From positions 1 to 17,702 of the forward strand of contig CALWWO010000020.1 of the NCBI GenBank assembly GCA_944385265.1: 17,702 nucleotides of DNA, given 5' to 3'. Made by a program: the position numbers and the translations under genes. Positions 1 through 6,093 of this stretch are shown here, piece after piece. Each line of letters begins with the position of its first letter. Within the stretch, counting starts at the first letter, position 1. The notes below the pieces were generated by a model. The model was not told the DNA's origin. It saw nothing but the letters and a program-made list of their open reading frames with translations, and ran no database searches. Origin of the DNA: an uncultured Oscillospiraceae bacterium. Its GTDB lineage: Bacteria > Bacillota_A > Clostridia > Oscillospirales > Oscillospiraceae.

Positions 1-43
1 TTTAAGCAGGGTGTCCGGAGTTCGAATCTCCGCTGGAGCACCA
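1..43 (+). tRNA. trnK: tRNA-Lys(UUU), 3' half, cut by the window edge
   Basis: Visible parts in order: anticodon plus loop end TTTAA (1-5), anticodon-stem 3' strand GCAGG (6-10), variable loop GTGTC (11-15), T-stem CGGAG/CTCCG (16-20, 28-32) around the T-loop TTCGAAT (21-27), acceptor 3' strand CTGGAGC (33-39), discriminator A and an encoded CCA (41-43). Counting back from the anticodon stem, base 1 is tRNA position 34, so the anticodon reads TTT, which is lysine. The 5' half lies outside the window, so the D-arm and acceptor pairing cannot be checked. Confidence 0.9.
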
Positions 44-45
44 CG

Positions 46-80
46 CCGGAGCAAAGTCCGCTTTGCTCCGGTATATTTTT
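46..80 (+). terminator. Intrinsic terminator of the tRNA transcript
   Basis: A perfect 11-bp stem, CCGGAGCAAAG (46-56) with CTTTGCTCCGG (61-71), closes a four-base TCCG loop. It is followed by TATATTTTTT and begins three bases after the tRNA CCA end. Confidence 0.9.
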
Positions 81-125
81 TGATTTTGACAGAATGTCAT
101 CTGTCCGCTGCCCTGCATGTCCTTT

Positions 126-175
126 CCGAATCGAATCAGCTGTGCGCTGAGATTCGATTCGGTTTTTATTTTTTC
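126..175 (+). terminator. Second strong terminator downstream of the tRNA
   Basis: A perfect 12-bp stem, CCGAATCGAATC (126-137) with GATTCGATTCGG (151-162), is extended inward by AGC/GCT and followed by a T-rich tract. No gene is visible between the tRNA terminator and this one. It may be a back-up terminator or the end of a very short transcript. Confidence 0.75.
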
Positions 176-301
176 GGATATTTTTCCCGCTTGCCGCCGC
201 ATATAGACGGTTTTCACGGCGGGATGTTTAGCTTACCGTTCATGCGACATGACTGTATCGATCAGCAAACATGAAAGATGTGCGCGCTGGCAGAATGAAA
301 T
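163..301. other. Gene-free spacer between tRNA terminators and the ferredoxin operon
   Basis: No ribosome site with a credible ORF, RNA gene or strong repeat is visible. An open frame crosses 11-274 on the plus strand, but it runs through the tRNA and both terminators and is not taken as a gene. Upstream, at 88-105, a small inverted repeat GACAGA/TCTGTC with a six-base loop lies between the two terminators. Confidence 0.5.
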
Positions 302-336
302 AAGCCGCCGTTAAGATTACTTCTTAACGGCGGCTT
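302..336 (-). terminator. Terminator of the ferredoxin/ArsR operon
   Basis: A perfect 14-bp stem, AAGCCGCCGTTAAG (302-315) with CTTAACGGCGGCTT (323-336), has a seven-base loop. It starts 14 bases past the last gene of the minus-strand operon. The T-tract is modest in both directions, so function is inferred mainly from stem strength and position. Confidence 0.7.
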
Positions 337-349
337 CTTGTTATGATTC

Positions 350-538
350 TCATATGGCTTTCTCAAATGCGCCTTTTGGGCAAAATTTCATGCATTTCCC
401 GCATAGTATGCACTTTTCCTCATCCACGACCGGCAGAGAGTAGATATTCTCCTGCGTGATCGCGCCCATTGGACAGACGACCATTGAAGGGCATTTATGG
501 TTTTGCGGACATTTCGTTTCATTTACAATAATCTTCAT
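350..538 (-). CDS. Small 4Fe-4S ferredoxin, last gene of the ArsR operon
   Basis: This 62-residue cytoplasmic protein carries two cysteine clusters. The second is canonical (C43-x2-C46-x2-C49-x3-C53-P). The first is unusual: C10-x5-C16-x5-C22-P, with wider spacing than CxxCxxC and only three cysteines, so whether it holds a full [4Fe-4S] cluster is uncertain. The sequence between the clusters (LPVVDEEKC) is typical of bacterial dicluster ferredoxins. The start is set by GAGG eight bases before ATG at 538. It follows the ArsR gene by 14 bases and is followed by a terminator, so it is the operon's last gene. The likely role is electron transfer with the membrane Fe-S protein encoded upstream; the partner enzyme is not in the window. 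Confidence 0.85.
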   Translation of the reverse strand: MKIIVNETKCPQNHKCPSMVVCPMGAITQENIYSLPVVDEEKCILCGKCMKFCPKGAFEKAI

Positions 539-552
539 TTCCCATACCTCAG

Positions 553-837
553 TTAATCGTTACAGTAATATTCTTTTATAGACTCGATAAGACCGACAAC
601 GCGTTCGTCCTGAATCCGATAAATCACGTTCATTCCCCTTTTTTCAGAGGATAAAATACCTGCTGTTTTAAGCTGATTCAAATGCTGGGACAACGCGGAA
701 GCCGTGATATTCGGGGAGTATTTGTGTATCTCGCCCACCGTGAGCCCGCCATGAGTCAGCGCGCATAAAATAAGCAGCCTGTGCTCGTTTGCCAGCAGCT
801 TAAGAAGCTCGGCTATTTTCTTTGCCTGTTCTTCCAT
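553..837 (-). CDS. ArsR-family repressor, BigR/SqrR/YgaV-like cysteine pair
   Basis: This 94-residue winged-helix regulator has the ArsR core: an N-terminal helix (AELLKLLANEHRLLILCAL), the recognition helix around NITASALSQHLNQLK and a wing around EKRGMNVIYRI. Two cysteines stand out: C25 in the RLLILC motif, and C92 in the final helix (EYYC) two residues from the end. In the persulfide-sensing BigR, SqrR and YgaV proteins the reactive pair occupies these two places about 66 residues apart; here the spacing is 67. No ArsR-type metal motif (CVC) is visible. By analogy it represses its own operon and is released when persulfide or another oxidant links the cysteines. It overlaps the upstream membrane gene by 38 bases, so translation is probably coupled. 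Family certain; ligand inferred. Confidence 0.9.
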   Translation of the reverse strand: MEEQAKKIAELLKLLANEHRLLILCALTHGGLTVGEIHKYSPNITASALSQHLNQLKTAGILSSEKRGMNVIYRIQDERVVGLIESIKEYYCND

Positions 838-1417
838 TCAAGTTTATCTCCTTCCTGTTTTTAAGACGGCAGATAGCCTGCGTCATTGTGCCCATCGGAC
901 AGTATACGCACCACGACCGCGGGCGGAATAAAACCATGGTGACGATCCCAAGCACCGTAGAGGTCAACATAACGCTGAAAAAGCCAAACGCGAACTGTGC
1001 AATCCACGGAGAGACAAAATCGACGTTAACCCATTCCCACGGGAGCTTGAAGACCCAGAGCAGCGTTATCGTTTGACTGAGCGGAGCGCCCGTAAAGACC
1101 TTATAGGTGGAAAACAGCATGATTCCGAACATGACCATGAAAAAAGTCAGAAACGCGTATCGAAACCATACGCTGCGCAAAAATTTCGGCGGCGGAGAAT
1201 TGCGGGACAGCTTCAGTTTTTCACCCAAAATGCTAAAGAGCTGACCGCGTCCGCAGAAACGATTACAGTACGCCTTAGAGCCGCCGAACAGCGCGATTAT
1301 AAGAGGGATAGTGAAAAACAGCATGCCTATCCATGCAAAGAGAATGTTGAAAAGACCGAGGCAGAGATACACAAGCTCTGCGATCCAAAGGTAATTATAC
1401 CATTTCTTTTTCTTCAT
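800..1417 (-). CDS. Membrane 4Fe-4S binding protein, NapH/Fer4_5-like
   Basis: The 205-residue protein has about four hydrophobic segments (roughly 8-27, 29-46, 86-104, 138-164). Cysteine motifs follow the second segment (YC51NRFC55GRG) and the last (WC170VYC173PMGTMTQ, plus C183). This arrangement matches the polyferredoxin-like membrane proteins of the NapH/CcoG group, which pass electrons across or along the membrane; it has fewer cysteines than full NapH. The start overlaps the stop of the upstream ferredoxin in an ATGA (1417-1414), a sign of coupled translation. The donor is probably the adjacent ferredoxin. The terminal acceptor is not encoded here, and a link to sulfur chemistry rests only on the ArsR neighbour. 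Confidence 0.8.
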   Translation of the reverse strand: MKKKKWYNYLWIAELVYLCLGLFNILFAWIGMLFFTIPLIIALFGGSKAYCNRFCGRGQLFSILGEKLKLSRNSPPPKFLRSVWFRYAFLTFFMVMFGIMLFSTYKVFTGAPLSQTITLLWVFKLPWEWVNVDFVSPWIAQFAFGFFSVMLTSTVLGIVTMVLFRPRSWCVYCPMGTMTQAICRLKNRKEINLNGRTGKENSRAS

Positions 1418-1620
1418 AGCGCAGCCGTCCTTTCCTCAAGTGTGATAACAGCGGCGGGACATACTTTCGAGCATTTGCCGCAGCCGACGCATCTGCCTGC
1501 GTCCACTTGCGCGATGACTCCTCTGAAAACACTGATAGCGCCAAGCGGACATACAGCGGCGCAGCAGCCGCATGCTACGCATTCCTTCCCAACAATGGCG
1601 AGCTTTAGAGATTTTTTCAT
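1414..1620 (-). CDS. 2[4Fe-4S] ferredoxin, first gene of the ArsR operon
   Basis: The protein has 68 residues with two clusters in tandem: C14-x2-C17-x2-C20-x3-C24-P and C44-x2-C47-x2-C50-x3-C54-P, the pattern of clostridial low-potential ferredoxins. An extra cysteine, C19, sits inside the first motif. The frame stays open upstream to 1767, but the start is placed at 1620 because AGGGAGG lies just before that ATG, and the promoter (1691-1663) lies inside the longer version. It is followed by an ATGA overlap with the membrane Fe-S gene. It presumably supplies electrons to that membrane protein. Confidence 0.87.
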   Translation of the reverse strand: MKKSLKLAIVGKECVACGCCAAVCPLGAISVFRGVIAQVDAGRCVGCGKCSKVCPAAVITLEERTAAL

Positions 1621-1654
1621 AAATTTCCTCCCTGAGAATAAAGAAGTAATTAAG

Positions 1655-1667
1655 ATATTTCTAATAT
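1655..1667. promoter_or_regulatory. Candidate ArsR operator
   Basis: The inverted repeat ATATT-TCT-AATAT overlaps the -10 box of the operon promoter. ArsR-family repressors commonly bind short AT-rich dyads at the promoter, and the operon encodes one. The dyad is only 5+5 bases in an AT-rich stretch, so chance is possible. Confidence 0.35.
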
Positions 1668-1691
1668 ACTTTATAATCGTTCCTATGTCAA
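1663..1691 (-). promoter_or_regulatory. Sigma-A-type promoter of the ferredoxin/ArsR operon
   Basis: On the minus strand TTGACA (1691-1686) is followed after exactly 17 bases by TATATT (1668-1663), a near-consensus promoter. The leader to the ATG at 1620 is short. Confidence 0.85.
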
Positions 1692-1940
1692 TAGAAAATT
1701 TATACTCGCATGAAGCGAAAAGTGAATCGATCGTGTGAGACAATACGGATTTGAAAAGCTGATTCATTTTGCCGCGGCATTTGCTGATGATGCGGACTGC
1801 AGCGAAGGACCGCTTTATCTGAGAATGCTTGGCGCGTTTACGCCAGCGAAAAGTACGGAAAATTTTAAACGGATTTTACGTATAATATCACGGTTTGCTG
1901 CATACGGTGTATCGTTAAGTTGCGAAAAATATAAAAAATA
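1692..1940. other. Divergent intergenic region
   Basis: The region separates the minus-strand ferredoxin operon from the plus-strand hydrolase. An 80-codon frame (GTG at 1735 to 1977) has no ribosome site, runs through the hydrolase promoter and resembles nothing I recognise. Otherwise only a weak TGGCG/CGCCA hairpin is seen near 1830-1845. Confidence 0.5.
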
Positions 1941-1969
1941 TTTACTTTTTGGCTGGAATAGTGTAAAAT
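1941..1969 (+). promoter_or_regulatory. Promoter of the alpha/beta hydrolase gene
   Basis: TTTACT (1941-1946), a 17-base spacer, then TAAAAT (1964-1969). The start codon lies about 33 bases downstream with AAAGGAGGA in between. Confidence 0.65.
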
Positions 1970-2002
1970 ACATTTAAAATATAATTCAAAGGAGGATAAA
2001 GC

Positions 2003-3040
2003 ATGACATCCGAAAAATTAAAGAGGTATCTTGACACAATACGCGATTACAGACATTATGAGGACGAGGAAGCGGCGTACGACTCCAAAACGTTTTTCCC
2101 GTTTGTGAAGCATCTGCACGACCTCATATTAAAATCGCGCGGCAAGGCAATAGAGGATATCACGTATGAGGAAGCAGAAAATAACATCAAGCTGCTGAAA
2201 GAACTGGAGGCGCAGCTTGTGCAAACGCGGGATCCGAAATCGATATTCGTACCGCTCTGGAACGGCAAGCCGGCAAATATGTGTGGAGAACTGACGGACG
2301 ACGACTATTTCCCTGACAGAGCTGATTTTATCCCGCGCATGGTGCCATATACGCTCAATGACGGATCTTATCATCCGGCTATAATCGTTGTTGCCGGCGG
2401 GGTGCGCGCCAATATAGCGGAGGGCGACCCATACTGCAAATTTTTCAATTCTATCGGCATGCACGCGTTCCAGCTTGCCCACCGCGTAGGAAATCAGGAT
2501 ATAAATTACAGCCTTGATCTTCAACGCGCGATACGGCTGCTGCGCGCGAACGCAGATAAATATTTGATCGATAAGGACCGTATAGGGGCGATAGGCTCCT
2601 CGTTCGGCGGCGTAGTCACTGTGAGCTACATAGAGAATATCAGATACGGCGATACGCCGTCGAAATACGACCCGGATTACAGGGACGACGAGATCGATGA
2701 GCAACCGGATGAGCTTGATTTCTACATCGGTATCTACACCTCATCGAATCCGAGTAAGCCGCGTCCCGAGAATCCCATGTACGAGCAGTATCCGCCGTGC
2801 TTTTTCGTATACGGCGGCGCGGACTCGAATATAAAAAATCAGATAAAGTATTTCAGCGAGCTTGTACAGAACGATGTGCGTATCGAGGCGCATATGTTTG
2901 ACGGGATGGCTCACGGCGTCGGTCTTGCGAACGGCGTTCGCCGCCCGAACGGTCCAAACGGACAGATAAAAGGTCCTGAGAAATGGCCGGAGCTCTGTAA
3001 AACGTGGCTGCACAGGATACTTGATTGGGAAGAAATATGA
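2003..3040 (+). CDS. Alpha/beta hydrolase (esterase/peptidase-like)
   Basis: The 345-residue protein has no signal peptide or membrane segment, so it is cytoplasmic. The fold is shown by the nucleophile elbow GSSFGG (nucleophile S200), the acidic residue in FVYGGADSN (D274) and the late histidine in FDGMAHGVGL (H304), a complete triad in the right order. The oxyanion region reads VVAGGV near 129-134 rather than the usual HGGG. The first 90 residues are a charged helical extension, and an acidic insert (about 215-238, YDPDYRDDEIDEQ) lies between the elbow and the acid. A strong AAAGGAGGA site fixes the start. It forms its own unit between a promoter and a perfect terminator. The substrate cannot be read from sequence; carbohydrate acyl-ester cleavage is one possibility in this broad family. 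Confidence 0.8.
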   Translation: MTSEKLKRYLDTIRDYRHYEDEEAAYDSKTFFPFVKHLHDLILKSRGKAIEDITYEEAENNIKLLKELEAQLVQTRDPKSIFVPLWNGKPANMCGELTDDDYFPDRADFIPRMVPYTLNDGSYHPAIIVVAGGVRANIAEGDPYCKFFNSIGMHAFQLAHRVGNQDINYSLDLQRAIRLLRANADKYLIDKDRIGAIGSSFGGVVTVSYIENIRYGDTPSKYDPDYRDDEIDEQPDELDFYIGIYTSSNPSKPRPENPMYEQYPPCFFVYGGADSNIKNQIKYFSELVQNDVRIEAHMFDGMAHGVGLANGVRRPNGPNGQIKGPEKWPELCKTWLHRILDWEEI

Positions 3041-3054
3041 GCTTGATGTAAGAC

Positions 3055-3086
3055 GAAGCCGGAGCTTTTGCTCCGGCTTCATTTTT
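3055..3086 (+). terminator. Terminator of the hydrolase gene
   Basis: GAAGCCGGAGC (3055-3065) pairs perfectly with GCTCCGGCTTC (3070-3080) around a TTTT loop, then ATTTTT. Confidence 0.92.
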
Positions 3087-3268
3087 GTGTGCCGTGAGAT
3101 CCACGGCATATGGAGGACGCGAGGGTACGGTTTTTTATATAAAAGCTTAATAAACAGCCGCCTGTCAGGGCGGTTATTTATTGTATACATAGAGGAGTCA
3201 AATGCAAAAGTGTATATTTATCATAAGAAAACAGCGATAAATTACGGCAGAATCGACTAAAAAATATC
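3087..3268. other. Intergenic region before the AEC permease
   Basis: It holds a 7-bp hairpin TGCCGTG/CACGGCA (3090-3108), a weak CCGCC/GGCGG hairpin near 3166-3180, and a 12-codon ORF (ATG 3202, stop 3238-3240) behind AGAGGAG. The mini-ORF is too short and featureless to call a gene. Confidence 0.4.
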
Positions 3269-3297
3269 TTGCGGCAGCGCGTGTGAAGATGTAAAAT
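3269..3297 (+). promoter_or_regulatory. Possible promoter of the AEC permease
   Basis: TTGCGG (3269-3274), 17 bases, TAAAAT (3292-3297). The -35 is poor. A 10-bp hairpin, CGCCTTTTTG/CAAAAAGGCG (3306-3337), follows in the leader; it lacks a trailing T-run and so is not an ordinary terminator. Confidence 0.4.
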
Positions 3298-3384
3298 CAT
3301 GTTTGCGCCTTTTTGAGGGAATATTTGCAAAAAGGCGGAGAGCAGCCGCCGCGATGACTCCGGCGGGATGAAAAGAGGATAAAC

Positions 3385-4293
3385 ATGCAGGAAATATTGT
3401 TAAAAGCAGCCGGCTTTATACTAATTATAATAACCGGCGCTGTGCTGAGGGCAAAAGGGATGTGCACAAGAGAGCACGGCAGATTTTTGTCGTTCGTCGT
3501 ACTCAATGTGACGCTGCCATGCTCTATATTATCGTCGGCAAAGGATATGGAGCTTACGCCGGTGATGCTCGGAATGACGCTTTTGGGACTATGCGGCAAC
3601 CTGGTTACAAATCTGACGGGATACCTTGTCTCAAAGGGTGATACGCCGCTGAACCGCGGGATCACGATGATAAACATGTCGGGCTATAATATCGGCGCGT
3701 TCACGATGCCGTTCGTGCAGAGCTTTTTCGACCCGGGATATCTGATGTATATGTGCATGTTTGATATGGGAAACTCGTTCATGTGCCTTGGCGGCACGTT
3801 CGCGCTGGCGAGCGCCGTAGCTTCATCTGGGCAGAAGCTCACTGCCGGAGTGATGATAAAGCGGCTTTTTGCCTCAGTCCCGTTTTGTACATATCTTGTT
3901 TTGCTTGCTCTTGCGCTGTTCGATCTCACCGTACCTGAGCCGGTCCTCACCGTGACGTCCGCCGCAGCGAGTGCAAATCCGTTTTTGGCTATGTTCGTGA
4001 TAGGCGTGCTGCTTGAGACAAAGCTCGACCTGTCGCAGATAAAAATGATAAAAAAGATAATATTCTGCCGTTACACCGTGGCGGTAATAGCGGCAGTGCT
4101 TGTATGGCTGTTGCTACCGGTGGACGCTATGGTGAAAAAAATACTCACAATGGCGTTTTTTGCGCCTGTATCAGCAGCGGCGCCCGTCTTTTCGGCGCGC
4201 CTTGGCTCTGACAGCCCCGTCCCGGCCGCCGTAAACTCCATTGCGATACTGATAAGCGTCGCCGTCATCATGGTACTTATCCTGTTCCTATAA
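3385..4293 (+). CDS. AEC-family (auxin efflux carrier-like) permease
   Basis: The protein has 302 residues and about ten hydrophobic segments in two halves of five around a polar middle. The first half contains FLSFVVLNVTLPCSIL, the typical AEC motif of a proline-broken helix, and the second half has a matching AFFAPVSAAAPVFS region. Bacterial AEC members export or import small organic anions such as malate; the substrate cannot be read from sequence and the gene stands alone. AGAGGA five bases before ATG supports the start. A leader hairpin (3306-3337) hints at post-transcriptional control. Confidence 0.85.
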   Translation: MQEILLKAAGFILIIITGAVLRAKGMCTREHGRFLSFVVLNVTLPCSILSSAKDMELTPVMLGMTLLGLCGNLVTNLTGYLVSKGDTPLNRGITMINMSGYNIGAFTMPFVQSFFDPGYLMYMCMFDMGNSFMCLGGTFALASAVASSGQKLTAGVMIKRLFASVPFCTYLVLLALALFDLTVPEPVLTVTSAAASANPFLAMFVIGVLLETKLDLSQIKMIKKIIFCRYTVAVIAAVLVWLLLPVDAMVKKILTMAFFAPVSAAAPVFSARLGSDSPVPAAVNSIAILISVAVIMVLILFL

Positions 4294-4298
4294 TGCGT

Positions 4299-4360
4299 GC
4301 TGTGCCGCTATTATAACGAGCGCCGTGCTTTTTTACGGCTTGTCAGAGCGGCATGCTTTT
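4299..4360 (+). terminator. Possible Y-shaped terminator after the AEC gene
   Basis: GTGCCGCT (4302-4309) can pair with AGCGGCAT (4347-4354), extended by GC/GC, around a loop that itself holds GCCGT/ACGGC. TTTT follows. The long loop makes this uncertain. Confidence 0.35.
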
Positions 4361-4427
4361 GCGATTTCACCAAATTTACTGTGTAAGACAGGGCAATTTT
4401 TTGTGCGTCATGGCATATAAAAGGGCG

Positions 4428-4457
4428 TTGACATCGGGGTCTGACATGTGCTAGAAT
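4428..4457 (+). promoter_or_regulatory. Promoter of the T-box/trpXYZ operon
   Basis: Consensus TTGACA (4428-4433), 18-base spacer, TAGAAT (4452-4457). It lies just before the T-box RNA. The same box pair and spacing recur at 7927-7956. Confidence 0.85.
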
Positions 4458-4479
4458 AAACACAATTAAATATTAAACC

Positions 4480-4755
4480 GTTGAGGAAGAGTGAGTAGCT
4501 TTTCTGATTTCGATACAGAGAGCCGCAGATGGTGTGATTGCGGCGCGGATAGGATATAGCGAATGGACTTCTGAGGGCGAGAGGAAAGGCAAAATTGTCG
4601 AGTATGCGAGACGGAGATGGGCACTCCGTAAACAAATGCCGTCGTATTGATTGATACGAGATGAGCGGGCGCGATAGCGCTAAGCCGGGTGGCACCGCAG
4701 GAAATGATATCATTCCCTGTCCCAGCAAATTTGTTGGGACAGGGATTTTTTATTT
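4480..4755 (+). promoter_or_regulatory. T-box riboswitch specific for tRNA-Trp
   Basis: All core T-box elements are visible. Stem I starts with GGAAG (4485-4489) pairing CTTCT (4568-4572). The specifier loop has the loop-E pair AGTA (4494-4497) and GAA (4561-4563), with specifier TGG (Trp) directly after at 4564-4566. The distal arm is CCGCA/TGCGG (4523-4543) with GGTG in its loop. The T-box reads AAGCCGGGTGGCACCGCAGG (4682-4701); its bulge TGGC (4690-4693) matches a tRNA ending in GCCA, and tRNA-Trp has discriminator G. The terminator stem (4714-4724 with 4735-4745) ends in TTTTTTATTTT. Uncharged tRNA-Trp should stabilise the antiterminator and switch on trpXYZ. Confidence 0.95.
4714..4755 (+). 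terminator. T-box regulated terminator
   Basis: TCCCTGTCCCA (4714-4724) pairs perfectly with TGGGACAGGGA (4735-4745), extended inward by a G-T wobble and C-G, followed by a T-run. Its 5' arm overlaps the bases needed for the antiterminator (CAGG...CCCTG), the usual competing fold. Confidence 0.93.
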
Positions 4756-4778
4756 TCCTAAGTACAGGAGGAAACGAA

Positions 4779-4862
4779 ATGCTGTTAAAAGAACGATGGC
4801 GATGGCAAAATAAAAGCCGGATAATAAAAAAGAAAAATTCAGGAAATCGACGATTTATATAA
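4779..4862 (+). CDS. 27-residue mini-ORF with tandem Trp codons between T-box and trpX
   Basis: AGGAGG (4766-4771) stands seven bases before ATG at 4779, a near-ideal start site. The peptide begins MLLKERWRWQNK, then becomes strongly basic and ends at TAA 4860-4862. Codons 7 and 9 are both TGG. The stop abuts the trpX ribosome site (AAGGAGAA), so translation of the two could be coupled. A Trp-X-Trp core this early is what leader peptides of Trp attenuators look like, and here it lies after the T-box terminator, so it is transcribed only when the T-box reads through. No strong hairpin overlapping the trpX ribosome site was found. It could also be a small structural protein or a chance ORF. It is not in any family I recognise. 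Confidence 0.5.
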   Translation: MLLKERWRWQNKSRIIKKKNSGNRRFI

Positions 4863-4876
4863 AAGGAGAAGACAAA

Positions 4877-5935
4877 ATGAAAAAACTTACAAAAATAATC
4901 AGCATGATAATGGCAATATGCCTTATGTTCGCACTTTGCGCATGCGGAGGAGATTCCGCCGATACGCAGGATACATCCTCGGCTTCCGATACGCAGAGCA
5001 GTACGGACAGCGCGGGTACTGAAAGCTCCGGTAATGCAAGTGCGGAGGCAAAGGTCATTGGTATAAACCAGTACGGCGAGCATCCCTCTCTTGACAATTG
5101 CTACAACGGCTTTGTACAGGGGCTTATAGACGCGGGACTTGAAGAGGGAGTAGATTTTACGATCGAGTATCAGACGGCCGGATTTGACGACAACCTCGCC
5201 GGCCAGATAGCGCAGAGCTACTCAGCAAACAACGTCGATCTCATGTGCGGGATAGCGACAAACTCCGCGACAGCGTGCTACGCCGCAGCGGAGGATAAGG
5301 ATATCCCCGTGATATTTACGGCGATCAGCGATCCGGAGCAGGCGAATCTCGTAGGCGGCAATATCACCGGCACCAGCGATAAGCTTCCGGTAGACGCTCA
5401 GCTCGACCTTATCCGCAAGCTTCAGCCTGATGCGGAGACGATAGGCATCATCTACACGACTTCGGAGCCAAACTCCGTTTCGACGATAGCAGATTATGAG
5501 GAAAAGGTAGCCGATTATGGTTTTACGCTCGAGACAGTCGGTATCACATCTCAGTCAGAAGTGACGCTCGCCGTTGATACTCTGATAAACCGCGGCGTGG
5601 ACTGCTTCTCAAATCTTACGGACAATACGGTAGTCGGCGTGCTCGGCTCAGTGCTTGAAAAAACGAATGAAGCCGGCATCCCCGTATACGGCAGCGAGAT
5701 CACACAGGTCACCGCAGGCTGCGTAGCTTCCGCCGGTATCGATTATTTCGAGCTTGGCAGACGCACCGGCGCGATGGCAGCTCAGATACTCACAGGTGAA
5801 GCCACGGCTGACGAGATCCCGTACGAGACGATAACAGAGTACGAGATATACATCAATTCCGCGGCGCTTGAAGAAATGGGAATAGATGTCTCGGACGAGA
5901 TAGCGGCTGAGGCAATAGAAGCGACAGAGGAATAA
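4877..5935 (+). CDS. trpX: Tryptophan ABC transporter, substrate-binding lipoprotein
   Basis: The 352-residue protein begins with a lipoprotein signal: basic start, hydrophobic core, and lipobox L20-C21-A22-C23, C23 being the lipidated residue. A Ser/Thr/Asp-rich linker (about 26-58) tethers it to the membrane. The rest is a two-lobe binding protein of the ABC_sub_bind family, with characteristic QTAGFDDNLAGQIAQ, IPVIFTAISDPEQANLV and ITGTSDKLPV motifs. That family, followed by a matching permease and ATPase, is the predicted trpXYZ importer. Tryptophan as substrate rests on the Trp T-box upstream rather than on the protein itself. AAGGAGAA upstream fixes the start. It is separated from trpY by 158 bases containing a terminator-like hairpin. 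Confidence 0.9.
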   Translation: MKKLTKIISMIMAICLMFALCACGGDSADTQDTSSASDTQSSTDSAGTESSGNASAEAKVIGINQYGEHPSLDNCYNGFVQGLIDAGLEEGVDFTIEYQTAGFDDNLAGQIAQSYSANNVDLMCGIATNSATACYAAAEDKDIPVIFTAISDPEQANLVGGNITGTSDKLPVDAQLDLIRKLQPDAETIGIIYTTSEPNSVSTIADYEEKVADYGFTLETVGITSQSEVTLAVDTLINRGVDCFSNLTDNTVVGVLGSVLEKTNEAGIPVYGSEITQVTAGCVASAGIDYFELGRRTGAMAAQILTGEATADEIPYETITEYEIYINSAALEEMGIDVSDEIAAEAIEATEE

Positions 5936-5965
5936 GCTGATAAAAGCGGCGTATGCAAAAATAAG

Positions 5966-6053
5966 ATCATTATCCTCCTATGATCGGCGGCGCCGCTCAA
6001 AGCACCGGTGCAACGAGGTAAAAGCTCCATTTAATAACATGGAGCTTTTTACC
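5966..6053 (+). terminator. Intercistronic hairpins between trpX and trpY
   Basis: GATCAT/ATGATC (about 5966-5985), two self-complementary stretches (GCGGCGCCGC near 5987-5996 and GCACCGGTGC at 6002-6011), and a terminator-like hairpin AAAGCTCCAT/ATGGAGCTTT (6021-6030 with 6039-6048) followed by TT fill the gap. Partial termination or mRNA end protection here would give more binding protein than membrane complex, common in ABC importer operons. The effect is inferred. Confidence 0.55.
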
Positions 6054-6093
6054 GCGGTTTGAGACGGAACAGAAGACAGAATGGAGATATCAT

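Noticed and set aside
44..301. Integrated element at the tRNA-Lys 3' end
   Set aside because: No integrase gene and no second copy of the tRNA 3' end within the window; only terminators follow.
1735..1977. 80-codon plus-strand frame between the ferredoxin operon and the hydrolase
   Set aside because: GTG start without ribosome site, runs through the hydrolase promoter, no recognisable motif.
3202..3240. 12-codon ORF behind AGAGGAG before the AEC gene
   Set aside because: Very short, no special codons, no paired terminator structure; chance likely.
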